From assembly GCF_016937615.1 (NCBI RefSeq), contig NZ_JAFHKI010000034.1, positions 18,189-82,188 of the forward strand: a DNA stretch of 64,000 nt, in the 5' to 3' direction. The number at the start of each line of letters is the position of its first letter. The stretch's first letter is position 1. This document shows positions 55,690-64,000 of this stretch, one piece after another. A program made the position numbers and the translations under genes. Under the pieces are notes generated by a model. It made no database searches, was not told where the DNA came from, and saw only the letters and a list, made by a program, of their open reading frames with translations. This DNA is from Pseudomonas lactucae (lineage in GTDB: Bacteria; Pseudomonadota; Gammaproteobacteria; Pseudomonadales; Pseudomonadaceae).

Positions 55690-55780
55690 TGTGGGAGGGG
55701 GCTTGCTCCCGATAGCAGTGGGTCAGTTGAAACATCTCTGACTGACACACCCCTATCGGGAGCAAGCTCCATCGCCACGG
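55690..55780. repeat. REPIN (inverted REP pair)
   Basis: TGTGGGAGGGGGCTTGCTCC on the left is mirrored by TATCGGGAGCAAGCTCC on the right, with internal inverted segments GTCAGT/ACTGAC. It separates the C4-like RNA from the phnM remnant. Confidence 0.88.
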
Positions 55781-55803
55781 GGTAGCGCCTATTGCCGGAT
55801 ACG

Positions 55804-55911
55804 CAGAACGTGATGCACGGCATGTCGCACTCCGGTAAGGTGGCCGCCGCAGGTATGGCTGCCGAAGGCCTGCTGGATATATTTTCCTGTGCCGACTACC
55901 CGGCGCCGTGG
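55804..55911 (+). pseudogene. Remnant of phnM (C-P lyase operon)
   Basis: A 36-codon stretch reads QNVMHGMSHSGKVAAAGMA, then AEGLLDIFSCADYPAPW. This matches a block of PhnM (alpha-D-ribose 1-methylphosphonate 5-triphosphate diphosphatase), in which a GGSHSGNV-like motif is followed by LLDIxSxDYxPA. Neither the start nor the rest of PhnM is present. It lies directly before phnN, the gene that follows phnM in complete phn operons, so this is most likely what remains after deletion of a phn cluster. Confidence 0.6.
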
Positions 55912-55948
55912 TCCAAGAAGTCTGCAAACAAGCGAAGAGGCTGTATCG

Positions 55949-56521
55949 ATGTCAGGCAGGTTGATCTATCTCATCGGCCCATCGGGTTCGGGCAAGGACA
56001 GCCTGCTGGACGCCGCACGCCCACGGTTGGCCGAGCGTGGCTGCCGCATTGTGCGCCGGGTAATCACCCGTTCGGCGGAGGCGGTGGGGGAAGCGGCCCA
56101 AGGCGTGAGCCCGGCGCAGTTTGCCGCAATGCAGACGCAGGGCGCATTTGCCCTCAGCTGGCAGGCCAACGGGTTGTCCTATGGTATTCCCAAGGAGATT
56201 GACGCGTGGCTGGCGGCCGGGGAGGACGTGCTGGTCAATGGCTCCCGCGCGCACCTGGCGCAAACCCGCGAGCGTTACCCGACGTTGCTGGTGCTGTTGC
56301 TGACGGTGGATCAAGCCGTATTGCGTCAGCGCCTGATCGCGCGCGGGCGTGAGTCGTTGACGGATATTGAAGAGCGCCTGGCGCGCAATGCGCGGTTCAC
56401 CGAAGAGTTGATCACGGGCAACAGCGCGGGATTGTTCGTGCTGGATAACTCCGGCCCGCTGGAACACACGGTCGAGCGTTTGCTGTGTTGCCTGGACCAC
56501 GAGCACTCGACCTGCGCCTGA
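55949..56521 (+). CDS. phnN: Ribose 1,5-bisphosphate phosphokinase PhnN
   Basis: A 190-residue guanylate-kinase-fold protein that converts ribose 1,5-bisphosphate to PRPP, a step in phosphonate breakdown by C-P lyase. P-loop LIGPSGSGKDS (residues 8-18), RRVITRS, WQANGLSYGIP and VNGSRAHL are typical. GAAGAGG precedes the ATG by eight bases. The upstream phn genes are missing apart from a short phnM remnant, so it is an orphan that may now serve PRPP supply. Confidence 0.9.
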   Translation: MSGRLIYLIGPSGSGKDSLLDAARPRLAERGCRIVRRVITRSAEAVGEAAQGVSPAQFAAMQTQGAFALSWQANGLSYGIPKEIDAWLAAGEDVLVNGSRAHLAQTRERYPTLLVLLLTVDQAVLRQRLIARGRESLTDIEERLARNARFTEELITGNSAGLFVLDNSGPLEHTVERLLCCLDHEHSTCA

Positions 56522-56553
56522 CCCCGCGCCGCCACTGCCCTCCCAGTGGGTCT

Positions 56554-57247
56554 TCATTGTCCTTCGATAGTTATTCCAAATCGGCCGCTCATCTCCTTGC
56601 GGCCCTTGGGCGTCAACCCCAGCGCGCGGCTGTCCAGGTCTTGGGTGACCCATTCGCGCCGCAGGACGCTTTGCAAAAAAGCCGCACCCAAGGCGCCGGC
56701 CAGGTGAGGGCGGCGCATGCTCCAGTCCAGGCAGGCGCAGGCGAAACGTCGCCGCTGCGCGCGCAGTGCCGCCACATCGACGCCCAGTTCGATCATCGTC
56801 TGTTCGCCGGGCACGCTGAGCTGATAACTGTCGTCACCTTTCAGCCAGCCGCATGCGATGAAATGATCATGCAGTTGCACCGCCAGGCTGCCGGCCATGT
56901 GGTCGTAACAGGTACGTGCAAACTGCAAGCGCGTGGGCGTATTCGGCACAAATGCGCTGGCGCTGTTGCGGCTGATCACCATCAAACCTTCAATCGCCTG
57001 GGCCACGTGCGCGCCGGCGAGGCGGTAGTAACGGTGGCGCCCCTGTGTCTGCAGCTTGATCAGGCCCCTCATCCTTGAGCCTGGCCAGATGGGCGCTGGC
57101 GGTAGAAGCGCTGACCTCGGCGATCACGGCCATTTCGGTGCTGGTGCGCGCGTGGCCATCCATCAGCGCACAGAGCATTTTCGTACGGGCAGGTTCTGCA
57201 ATTGCACCGGCGACCGTTGAAAGCGCAGCGTCGTCCTGAGTATCCAT
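56554..57247 (-). pseudogene. ArsR-type winged-helix regulator (frameshifted)
   Basis: The first frame (from 57247) gives AIAEPARTKMLCALMDGHARTSTEMAVIAEVSASTASAHLARLKDEG, an ArsR-type helix-turn-helix. It loses register near 57067, where four C in a row should probably be three. Removing one base continues into LIKLQTQGRHRYYRLAGAHVAQAIEGL and a C-terminal domain ending at 56554, 230 residues in all. The tail with several Cys and His (RRFACACLDWSMRRPH) resembles ArsR regulators with an extra sensory domain. Divergent from the P450 gene, 74 bases away, so it is probably its regulator. Confidence 0.78.
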
Positions 57248-57321
57248 AGTTCGTTCCCGAGCGAATCATTGCCGTTTAGTCGCGCTGATAGTAACGGTTC
57301 TTTTTGCACAGGATGCTCTGA

Positions 57322-58443
57322 ATGACACCGCTTGAAGCTGCCACCCACGCTGATCCCTATGAATATTATTCACGCCTGAGACTCGGCCCCGGGTTGCTGT
57401 TCGATACGACGCTTGGGTTATGGGTCGCCAGCAGCGCGCAGAGCGTCGAAGCGGTGCTCATGCACCCCGACTGTCGCGTGCGACCGCTGCATGAGCCGGT
57501 GCCGCCGGCAATTGCACAAGGTGCGGCAGGGCAGGTGTTCGCCCGTTTGATGCGTATGAATGAAGGCGCGGCCCATCGCTGCCCGAGGGCGGCGATCGAA
57601 CCTGCGCTATGCGCTGTGGAGGCGCCCTCTATCGTCGAGGCGGTGGGACAAGTCATGGACCGTGTGAAGGATCTGGACTCGTTGATGTTCAGCCTGCCGG
57701 TCTCGGTGGTTGCCTCTCTGCTGGGCTTGCCGACAGCGCAATTGGACACGGTCGCGCGGCTGACGCGGGAGTTTGTCGCCTGCCTCTCACCTCTAAGCGA
57801 TGAGATGCAATTGCGCCATGCCGATACCGCCGCGTCGCGGTTGAACACGATATTCACTGAGGTGCTGCAGGACGCCACACTATTGGCGCACATCCATCGG
57901 GGTCAGTGGGAGGATACGGGCGTGTTGACCGCCAACCTGATCGGGTTGTTGTCGCAGACCTGCGAAGCCACTGCCGGCCTCATCGGCAACGCGCTGGTGA
58001 CGCTCATTCGCCAACCCGAGCTGATTGAGCAGGTCCGGCAAAGACCGGCCCTGGCGATGGCACTGGTTGAGGAGGTGGCGCGCTACGATTCACCGGTACA
58101 AAACACACGTCGCTTCGTGGTTAGGCGATGCACGATTGGCTGCACCGTGTTGGAGGCGGGGGATATCGTTCTGGTGTTGCTGGCTTCGGCCAACCGGGAC
58201 CCAGGTGCTAACCCCAAGCCCGACAGTTTCATGCTCAAGCGGCTGCAACGACGCATCTTTAGCTTCGGTGCAGGACGCCATCAATGCCCTGGCCAGCAAC
58301 TGGCGTTGTGCGTTGCCTCACAGGCCGTCCTGGCGATGTTGCGCAGGCAATCAAGCTGGCTGGACAGCATCGTCCAGTGCGGATACTGGCCATCGCTTAA
58401 TAGCCGCATTCCTCGATTCCAGGCCGTGGCGCTAAGCCGGTAA
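57322..58443 (+). CDS. Cytochrome P450
   Basis: A 373-residue soluble bacterial P450. The heme-ligand loop FSFGAGRHQCPGQQLA places the thiolate at Cys322; EVARYDSP gives the ExxR helix K, and TCEATAGLIGNAL is the helix I region. The length is short for the family but all core motifs are present. No ferredoxin or reductase gene is adjacent. Divergent from the ArsR regulator; the substrate is unknown. Confidence 0.9.
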   Translation: MTPLEAATHADPYEYYSRLRLGPGLLFDTTLGLWVASSAQSVEAVLMHPDCRVRPLHEPVPPAIAQGAAGQVFARLMRMNEGAAHRCPRAAIEPALCAVEAPSIVEAVGQVMDRVKDLDSLMFSLPVSVVASLLGLPTAQLDTVARLTREFVACLSPLSDEMQLRHADTAASRLNTIFTEVLQDATLLAHIHRGQWEDTGVLTANLIGLLSQTCEATAGLIGNALVTLIRQPELIEQVRQRPALAMALVEEVARYDSPVQNTRRFVVRRCTIGCTVLEAGDIVLVLLASANRDPGANPKPDSFMLKRLQRRIFSFGAGRHQCPGQQLALCVASQAVLAMLRRQSSWLDSIVQCGYWPSLNSRIPRFQAVALSR

Positions 58444-58494
58444 CCCTTCCCACATAACAGCGCTCGCTCCCTGCAGCAAGCGCTGTGATTCCGT

Positions 58495-59691
58495 TCAAGC
58501 GGTGGCGACAACCGTCTGCCGCGACGCGCTTACGAACCGCAACAATGCCACCAGCGCAAACGCACTGCCCACCAGCATCACCCCCAACCAGCCGCCGTGT
58601 TCATACACGCTGCTGGCGATGGCCGAGCCGAAGGCGCCGCCGATGAAGATGCTGGTCATGTACAGCGCGTTCAGGCGGCTGCGGCTGTGGGCGTCGAGGG
58701 CGTAGACGGCGCGTTGGCCGAGGACCATGTTCATCTGCACGCAGAAGTCCAGCACCACGCCGGTCACCGCCAGGCCGATCACGCTGTACAGCGGGTGCAC
58801 GAAGGCCGGCAGAAAGCTCAGCGCCGCGAACAACATCGCCAGCAGCGAAGCGCGGTGGGTGTGGCCCGCGTCGGCCAGGCGTCCGGCGATGGGCGCGGCG
58901 ATGGCGCCCAGGGCACCCACCAAGGCAAACAGTGCAATCTCGCTTTGGCTCAGGCCATGGTTACGCGCCAGTTCCAGCGGGGCTGCGGTCCAGAACAGGC
59001 TGAAGGTGGCGAACAGGCAGGCCTGGTAAAACGCCCGCTGGCGCAATACCGGTTGCTCACGCAGTAAGGTGCCCAGCGAGCCCAGTAACTGGCCGTAGCT
59101 GGCGCTGTGATCAGGTTGGCGCTTGGGAATGGTCAGCATCAGCACCACGCTGATAAACGCCATCAATGCCGCTGCCACCATGAACATCGCACGCCAGCCG
59201 AAGTGGTCCGCCACCACGCTGGACACCGGACGCGCCAGCAGGATACCCAGCAACAAGCCACCCATGATGCTGCCCACCACCCGGCCACGTGACTCGGCCG
59301 GGGCCAGGTGCGCGGCCAGCGGGATCAGGATCTGCACCGACACCGAGCTGAAGCCGATTAGCAGCGACACCAGCAGGAACAGGTTTGGCTGCTCGATGAA
59401 CGCGGCGCCCAACAGGCTGGCGATGGCGACCACGGTGGTGGAGAGCATCAGCTTGCGGTTTTCCAGCAGGTCGCCCAACGGCACCAGGAAAAACAGGCCC
59501 AGGGCATAGCCGATCTGCGTCAGCGACACGATCAGGCTGGCCATCGCCGGCGTGAGACCGACGTCCGGGGCGATCAACTCGATGATCGGCTGTGCGTAGT
59601 AGATGTTGGCGACGATGGCGCCGCAGCAAAACGCGAAGAGCATCACCATGCCTCGGGTCAGGGTGCTGGTGGCAGGGGTGGTTGGGTTCAT
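58495..59691 (-). CDS. MFS transporter (DHA1-type)
   Basis: A 398-residue major facilitator with 12 predicted helices. GYALGLFFLVPLGDLLENRKLML is the loop 2-3 motif A. Similar proteins are annotated as drug or metabolite exporters. The ATG at 59691 starts MNPTTPATSTL. It is convergent with the P450 gene and followed upstream by a REPIN. Substrate unknown. Confidence 0.85.
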   Translation of the reverse strand: MNPTTPATSTLTRGMVMLFAFCCGAIVANIYYAQPIIELIAPDVGLTPAMASLIVSLTQIGYALGLFFLVPLGDLLENRKLMLSTTVVAIASLLGAAFIEQPNLFLLVSLLIGFSSVSVQILIPLAAHLAPAESRGRVVGSIMGGLLLGILLARPVSSVVADHFGWRAMFMVAAALMAFISVVLMLTIPKRQPDHSASYGQLLGSLGTLLREQPVLRQRAFYQACLFATFSLFWTAAPLELARNHGLSQSEIALFALVGALGAIAAPIAGRLADAGHTHRASLLAMLFAALSFLPAFVHPLYSVIGLAVTGVVLDFCVQMNMVLGQRAVYALDAHSRSRLNALYMTSIFIGGAFGSAIASSVYEHGGWLGVMLVGSAFALVALLRFVSASRQTVVATA

Positions 59692-59821
59692 GGTGTTCTC
59701 ATAAAAGCGAAGGAAGATGGTGAGCGAGAGTAAAGACAAGGCTCCATGCTGAGTAGGCCGTTTGTGGTGATATCACCTATGTCTGGTGATGATACATTCA
59801 GAAACAACTACACAAAAACCA

Positions 59822-59914
59822 AATGTGGGAGGGGGCTTGCTCCCGATAGCGGTGCGTCAGTCAATACATGTGCTGACTGACACACTGCTATCGGGAGCAA
59901 GCCCCCTCCCACAG
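59822..59914. repeat. REPIN, near-perfect 90-base palindrome
   Basis: AATGTGGGAGGGGGCTTGCT with CCGATAGC on the left is mirrored by GCTATCGGGAGCAAGCCCCC with TCCCACA on the right, and inner GTCAGTCA/TGACTGAC arms extend the symmetry to the centre. It is the most complete REPIN of the window. Confidence 0.93.
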
Positions 59915-59933
59915 GTTTACCGCGTTTATTCAG

Positions 59934-60938
59934 TTATTGACCGGAGTAAATCTGGTCAAACACCCCGCCATCATTGAAGTGGGTCTTCTGTACGGTGCGC
60001 CAGTCACCAAAGGTCTTCTCTACCGACAGAAAGTCGACTTTCGGGAAACGGTCGGTGTACTTGGCCAGCACTGTCGGGTCGCGTGGGCGCAGGTAGTTAT
60101 TGGCGGCGATTTCCTGACCTTGCGGCGACCACAGGTACTTGAGGTAGTCTTCGGCGGCTACGCGGGTGCCTTTCTTCTCGACCACTTTATCCACCACCGA
60201 CACTGGCGGCTCGGCTTCGGCGGAGACGCTTGGGTAGATCACTTCGAACTGATCGCGGCCGAATTCACGGGCGATCATTTCCGCTTCGTTCTCGAACGTC
60301 ACCAGCACGTCGCCGATCTGGTTGGTCATGAACGTGGTGGTGGCCGCGCGGCCGCCGGTGTCGAGCACAGGCGCCTGCTTGAACAGTTTGCCGACGAAGG
60401 CCTTGGCCTTTTCTTCGTCACCGCCGTTCTTGAGCACGTAGCCCCAGGCCGACAAGTAGGTGTAGCGGCCGTTACCCGAAGTCTTCGGGTTGGGCACGAT
60501 CACCTGCACGCCATCCTTGAGCAGGTCCGGCCAGTCTTTCAAGGCTTTGGGGTTGCCTTTGCGCACGATGAACACGGTGGCCGAGGTGAACGGCGCGCTG
60601 TTGTTCGGCAGGCGTGTGACCCAGTTGTCCGGCACCAGTTTGCCGTTGTCGGCCAGGGCGTTGATGTCGGTGGCCATGTTCATGGTGATCACGTCAGCCG
60701 GCAGGCCATCGATCACCGAACGCGCTTGCTTGCTGGAGCCGCCGAAGGACATCTGCAGGGTCAGCTTGTCGTTCGGGTGCTCGGCTTCCCAGTGTTTCTG
60801 GAAGGCGGCGTTGTAGTCCTTGTAGAAATCGCGCATCACGTCGTAGGAGACGTTGAGCAGTGTGACCGGGGCCGCATGCACGGCACCCGCCAGGGCAAGG
60901 CCGGCGGCCAGGAGAGAGGCGCTAACGAATTTTTTCAC
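59934..60938 (-). CDS. sbp: Periplasmic sulfate-binding protein Sbp
   Basis: A 334-residue periplasmic receptor of the sulfate ABC importer. Signal peptide to about residue 22 (SLLAAGLALAGAVHA), then VTLLNVSYDVMRDFYKDYN, MSFGGSSKQARSV and NPKTSGNGRYTYLSAWGY, which line the sulfate pocket. Permease and ATPase genes are not adjacent. CysB, encoded at 3.7 kb, is the expected activator. An inverted repeat lies in its promoter region. Confidence 0.95.
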   Translation of the reverse strand: MKKFVSASLLAAGLALAGAVHAAPVTLLNVSYDVMRDFYKDYNAAFQKHWEAEHPNDKLTLQMSFGGSSKQARSVIDGLPADVITMNMATDINALADNGKLVPDNWVTRLPNNSAPFTSATVFIVRKGNPKALKDWPDLLKDGVQVIVPNPKTSGNGRYTYLSAWGYVLKNGGDEEKAKAFVGKLFKQAPVLDTGGRAATTTFMTNQIGDVLVTFENEAEMIAREFGRDQFEVIYPSVSAEAEPPVSVVDKVVEKKGTRVAAEDYLKYLWSPQGQEIAANNYLRPRDPTVLAKYTDRFPKVDFLSVEKTFGDWRTVQKTHFNDGGVFDQIYSGQ

Positions 60939-60982
60939 TGCTCATTCCTTGTTGTTCGACAGAAGGGGGAGGCACATTGCCA

Positions 60983-61010
60983 GCGACTATAGCCGGGGCG
61001 CCATAGTCGC
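60983..61010 (-). promoter_or_regulatory. Inverted repeat and promoter upstream of sbp
   Basis: GCGACTAT (60983-60990) and ATAGTCGC (61003-61010) are a perfect eight-base inverted repeat with a 12-base spacer, overlapping a possible TATAGT -10 about 45 bases before the sbp ATG. It could be an operator; its regulator is not known. Confidence 0.45.
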
Positions 61011-61033
61011 TTAAAGATTAAAAAGAACTTTGC

Positions 61034-61858
61034 TTATTTCATTTTTTTGAAAAGATTACTGCCACAACGCGAACAGAATGCCGCGTTGGGCTCATGGCTG
61101 TTTTTCTTGCACACCGGGCAGTCGGTTTGCAGTTGCTCGCCGCGCATGGCACTGGCCAGTTCCGCGGTGAAAATCCCGGTGGGCACGGCGATGATCGAGT
61201 AACCGGTGATCATCACCAAGGATGAAATCACCTGGCCCAGCGGCGTCTTCGGCACGATATCGCCAAACCCCACGGTGGTCAGGGTGACGATGGCCCAATA
61301 GATGCCCTTGGGGATGCTGGTAAACCCGTGTTCCGGGCCTTCGATCACGTACATCAAGGTGCCGAACACCGTGACCAGCGTGCACACGCTGACCAGGAAC
61401 ACCACGATCTTCTGCTTGCTGCCGCGCAACGCCGCCATCAGGTAGTTGGCTTGCTTGAGGTACGGGCTGAGCTTGAGCACGCGAAAAATACGCAGCATGC
61501 GGATGATGCGGATGATCAGCAGGTATTGTGCGTCGCTGTAATAGAGGGCGAGGATGCCGGGCACGATGGCGAGCAGGTCCACCAGCCCGTAAAAGCTGAA
61601 GGCATAGCGCAGCGGCTTGGGCGAGCAATACAGGCGCAGGCCGTACTCGATCAGGAAAATGACGGTGAAGCCCCATTCGATATAGGCCAGTACGTCGGCG
61701 TAGTTCTGGTGGATCTGGTCGATGCTGTCGAGCATCACGATCACCAGGCTGGCCAGGATGATCAACAGCAGGATGCCGTCAAAGCGCCGTCCGGCCAGCG
61801 TGTCGCTCTGAAAAACCATGACGTAGAGGCGTTGGCGCCAGTCGTTGTTGCTGTCCAT
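61034..61858 (-). CDS. Voltage-gated-type potassium channel with C-terminal zinc ribbon
   Basis: A 274-residue six-helix ion channel subunit. The S4-like segment IIRIIRMLRIFRVLKLSPY has regularly spaced arginines, and the selectivity filter TLTTVGFGD is at residues 192-200. After S6 a short cytosolic tail carries two CxxC pairs (C247/C250 and C262/C265), which should bind zinc. It lies between sbp and the urea transporter, all on the minus strand. Confidence 0.9.
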   Translation of the reverse strand: MDSNNDWRQRLYVMVFQSDTLAGRRFDGILLLIILASLVIVMLDSIDQIHQNYADVLAYIEWGFTVIFLIEYGLRLYCSPKPLRYAFSFYGLVDLLAIVPGILALYYSDAQYLLIIRIIRMLRIFRVLKLSPYLKQANYLMAALRGSKQKIVVFLVSVCTLVTVFGTLMYVIEGPEHGFTSIPKGIYWAIVTLTTVGFGDIVPKTPLGQVISSLVMITGYSIIAVPTGIFTAELASAMRGEQLQTDCPVCKKNSHEPNAAFCSRCGSNLFKKMK

Positions 61859-61889
61859 AAGTCCCGCCCGAATCGAATATCGAGCAAGC

Positions 61890-62762
61890 CTAGGGCGATT
61901 CGAAGGGGCTGTCCATGCGCGGTTTCTGAAGCAATCGGCGGCCGGCGTGCACCAGCCAGCAGGCGAGGATAAACGGCGCGGTCAGCGCGGGCAGGTGCAG
62001 TGCGGCAAAGCCCGGCGTGAGCAGAATCGCCAGCAGGATGCCGAGCAGCGGCAACCAGGGCTGTCGGCGTGCCTGGCTCAGGGTCAGGGCCGCGAGGGCC
62101 GGATTGTAGCTGTGCAGGCCGAGGAGGGCGCCGGGGGCGTCAAGCACCAGGCCGATCAGTACGCCGCTGCTGGCGCCGATCAGGGCCCAGACGGCAGCGC
62201 GGCGGTCGGCCAGCCCCAGGCCGAAGGCAATCAAGGCGCCGGCCAGGGGCTGGTCCAGCAACATGACTTGCGCCAGGCCGGTGAACGACGCACTGAGGAG
62301 TGTCAGCGCGTCGGGCTCATTCAGGGCAAAGGTGGTTGGAGGGATGCCGCCCAGCAGCAACCAACCCAGCATGACAAACGGCGCGGTGTAGGCGGGCAGG
62401 TCATTGGGGTGTGAACTGTGTTTGAACCACTGTCGCGTGAGGATCGCACTCAAGCCGCCGCATGCCAGGATCAGCGGGGGCACTAACGCTGACCAGGCCA
62501 GGTGCTGGCTGATCAACACGCCCAGTAATATGCCGTTGTAGCTGTATAGACCCGCCTGGCGTTCAGCCTTGGGATAGCCTCGGCGCTGGGCCGTGAGCAG
62601 CCCGGCCACACCGCCCAACAGCGCGCCGCCGAGCAGGGCAGGGGCGCCGAACAGGATTGCCAGCAGGCACAGCAGGCCGCACAGCGGTTGGCGCTGGAGA
62701 AAAATCTGGCTGAAGCCGTTGAGCAGGGCTTCGGCCCAGTCGGGGCAGGTGGGGTTGTGCAT
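61890..62762 (-). CDS. Urea transporter
   Basis: A 290-residue membrane protein of the UT family with the two-fold repeat: GLYSYNGILLG and LPAYTAPFVMLGW in the first half, GLHSYNPALAALTL and LPALTAPFILACWLV in the second. These line the urea pore. No urease genes are in the window. It is 32 bases upstream of the potassium channel gene on the same strand and may be co-transcribed with it. Confidence 0.9.
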   Translation of the reverse strand: MHNPTCPDWAEALLNGFSQIFLQRQPLCGLLCLLAILFGAPALLGGALLGGVAGLLTAQRRGYPKAERQAGLYSYNGILLGVLISQHLAWSALVPPLILACGGLSAILTRQWFKHSSHPNDLPAYTAPFVMLGWLLLGGIPPTTFALNEPDALTLLSASFTGLAQVMLLDQPLAGALIAFGLGLADRRAAVWALIGASSGVLIGLVLDAPGALLGLHSYNPALAALTLSQARRQPWLPLLGILLAILLTPGFAALHLPALTAPFILACWLVHAGRRLLQKPRMDSPFESP

Positions 62763-62792
62763 TTTTAATGAGTCAGTGGGACCGGATTGTCT

Positions 62793-62817
62793 TCATCGGG
62801 GGCTTGCTCCCGATGGG
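62793..62817. repeat. Single REP element
   Basis: CATCGGGGGCTTGCTCCCGATG is a palindromic REP copy without a nearby inverted partner, between the urea transporter and glycerate kinase genes. Confidence 0.8.
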
Positions 62818-62858
62818 GCCTTTACAGGCGCTAAACAAGCGCCTCTATACGCAAGAAG

Positions 62859-64000
62859 TCAGGCGTCATGTTGGGCAGTCTCAAGGATCAGGATGGCGCG
62901 CAAGTCGTTGACGTTGGTGCGCGTCGGCTCGGTGACAATCAGCCCGTCGAGCGCGGCGAAATAGCCGTAGCCGTTATTGTTGTCCAGCTCATCGCTGCGC
63001 TCAGGCCCAAGGCTTCGGCGCGCGCGTAACTGCACGGGGTCATGATTGCGCCGGCGTTGTCTTCCGAGCCGTCGATGCCATCCGTATCGCCGGCCAGGGC
63101 GTAGACGCCGGGCAGGCCCTTGAGGCTGTCGGTGAGGCTCAGCAGGAACTCGGCGTTGCGCCCGCCACGGCCGTTGCCGCGCACGGTCACGGTGGTTTCA
63201 CCGCCGGACAAAATCACGCACGGCGCCGCCAGCGGCTGGCCGTGCCGCACGATCTGCCGGACGATCCCGGCGTGCACCTTGGCCACGTCCCGCGCTTCGC
63301 CTTCCAGGTCGCCGAGGATCAGCGGGCTGAAGCCGGCCTGACGCACTTTGACCGCCACCGCTTCCAGGGACTGCTGCGGGCGTGCGATCAGCTGGAAGTG
63401 GCTGCGCGCGAGTATCGGGTCGCCGGGCTTGACGGTTTCCGAGGCCGGGTTCTGCAACCAGCTGCGCACGGAGGCCGGGGCATCGATGCCATAACGCTTG
63501 AGGATCGCCAGCGCCTGTTGCGAGGTGCTTGGGTCGCCGACGGTAGGGCCGGAGGCAATCACCGTGGCCTGGTCGCCCGGCACATCGGAGATCGCGTAGG
63601 TGTACACCGTCGCCGGCCACGCCGCTTTGGCCAGTCGGCCGCCTTTGATTGCCGAGAGATGCTTGCGCACGCAGTTCATCTCGCCAATGGTGGCACCGGA
63701 TTTGAGCAGGGCTTTGTTGACGGTTTGCTTGTCGGCCAGGGTGATGCCTTCGGCGGGCAGCGCCAGCAGTGCCGAGCCACCGCCGGAGAGCAGGAAGATC
63801 ACGCGGTCGTCTTCGCCCAGGTTGCTGATCAACGCCAGTACGCGCTGGGCCACGGCCAGGCCGGCGGCATCGGGCACCGGATGGGCCGCTTCGACCACTT
63901 CGATTTTTTTGCACGGCGCGCCGTGGCCGTAGCGGGTGACCACCAGGCCACTGACTTCACCCTGCCAGCAACTTTCGACGACGAGCGCCATGGCGGCCGC
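62859..64000 (-). CDS. ttuD: Glycerate 2-kinase TtuD (partial, frameshifted)
   Basis: The C-terminal part of a MOFRL-family glycerate kinase, which phosphorylates glycerate made from glyoxylate or tartrate. IFLLSGGGSALLALP, ATVIASGPTVGDPS, ILSGGETTVTVRGNGRGGRNAEFLL and LAGDTDGIDGSEDNAGAIM are diagnostic. The frame runs into the right edge (preceded by AAAMALVVE), so the 5' end is outside the window. As read, it ends at 62939 after an aberrant tail; one base added near 62993 gives DELDNNNGYGYFAALDGLIV and a stop at 62859. Confidence 0.9.

Overview
The window looks like a chromosomal segment of a Pseudomonas of the fluorescens group. The evidence is a GC-rich sequence, Pseudomonas-type gene sets (cysB, earP-efp, ohr-ohrR, deaD, tpm, htpX, alaA-msrB-gpx-ospR-sagS, a RocA/RocS-type two-component pair, a complete ccm operon) and repeated REP/REPIN palindromes built on a GTGGGAGGGGGCTTGC core. 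I found no rRNA, tRNA, CRISPR array, insertion sequence or prophage.

Layout. 1-7.5 kb: the 5' end of a class I DAHP synthase, a PilZ protein, a thioredoxin-like protein, a PanE-type reductase, a 5'-nucleotidase, a universal stress protein, cysB, a GreA/GreB-type factor, then earP with its target efp. 7.5-17 kb: an exported esterase, ohr with ohrR, two LysR regulators around a TauE/SafE permease, a DUF1127 protein, a YcaQ-type glycosylase, a class II DAHP synthase, a spermidine-synthase-like methyltransferase and a crotonase. 17-29 kb: deaD with a start-codon hairpin, a DODA dioxygenase, tpm, htpX, alaA, and an oxidative-stress block (msrB, gpx, ospR, sagS, a DUF815 ATPase and a free-Met-sulfoxide reductase). 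29-37 kb: signalling (an EvgS/RocS-type hybrid kinase, its LuxR-type regulator, a lone receiver, dgt, an EAL protein) and a YqjD-YqjE-YqjK membrane operon. 38-45.5 kb: an Amt transporter behind a structured leader, a CPA2 antiporter, small redox and hypothetical proteins, a pseudouridine synthase, and molybdenum cofactor genes mobA, moaB and moeA. 45.5-55 kb: orphan FlhB-like and FliK-like genes divergent from ccmABCDEFGHI. 55-64 kb: an accessory stretch with a C4-antisense-like RNA leader on a small Pseudomonas gene, a phnM remnant before phnN, an ArsR regulator divergent from a cytochrome P450, an MFS exporter, sbp, a K+ channel, a urea transporter and a truncated glycerate kinase.

Functional links. 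Peroxide and methionine-sulfoxide defence recurs (ohr/ohrR, msrB, gpx, ospR, fRMsr). Sulfur control (cysB, sbp) and cytochrome c maturation with its own thiol-redox arm (ccmG, ccmH) are also present. Nine genes carry a single-base frameshift, and each is restored to normal family length by one base, mostly in or beside short G/C runs. This looks more like sequencing error than decay, so those proteins are probably intact in the organism.

Most notable: the leader at 55388-55670 has the architecture of a phage P1-type C4 antisense RNA, with two short motifs present in the RNA, in a complementary central segment and again around the ribosome binding site of the downstream gene.
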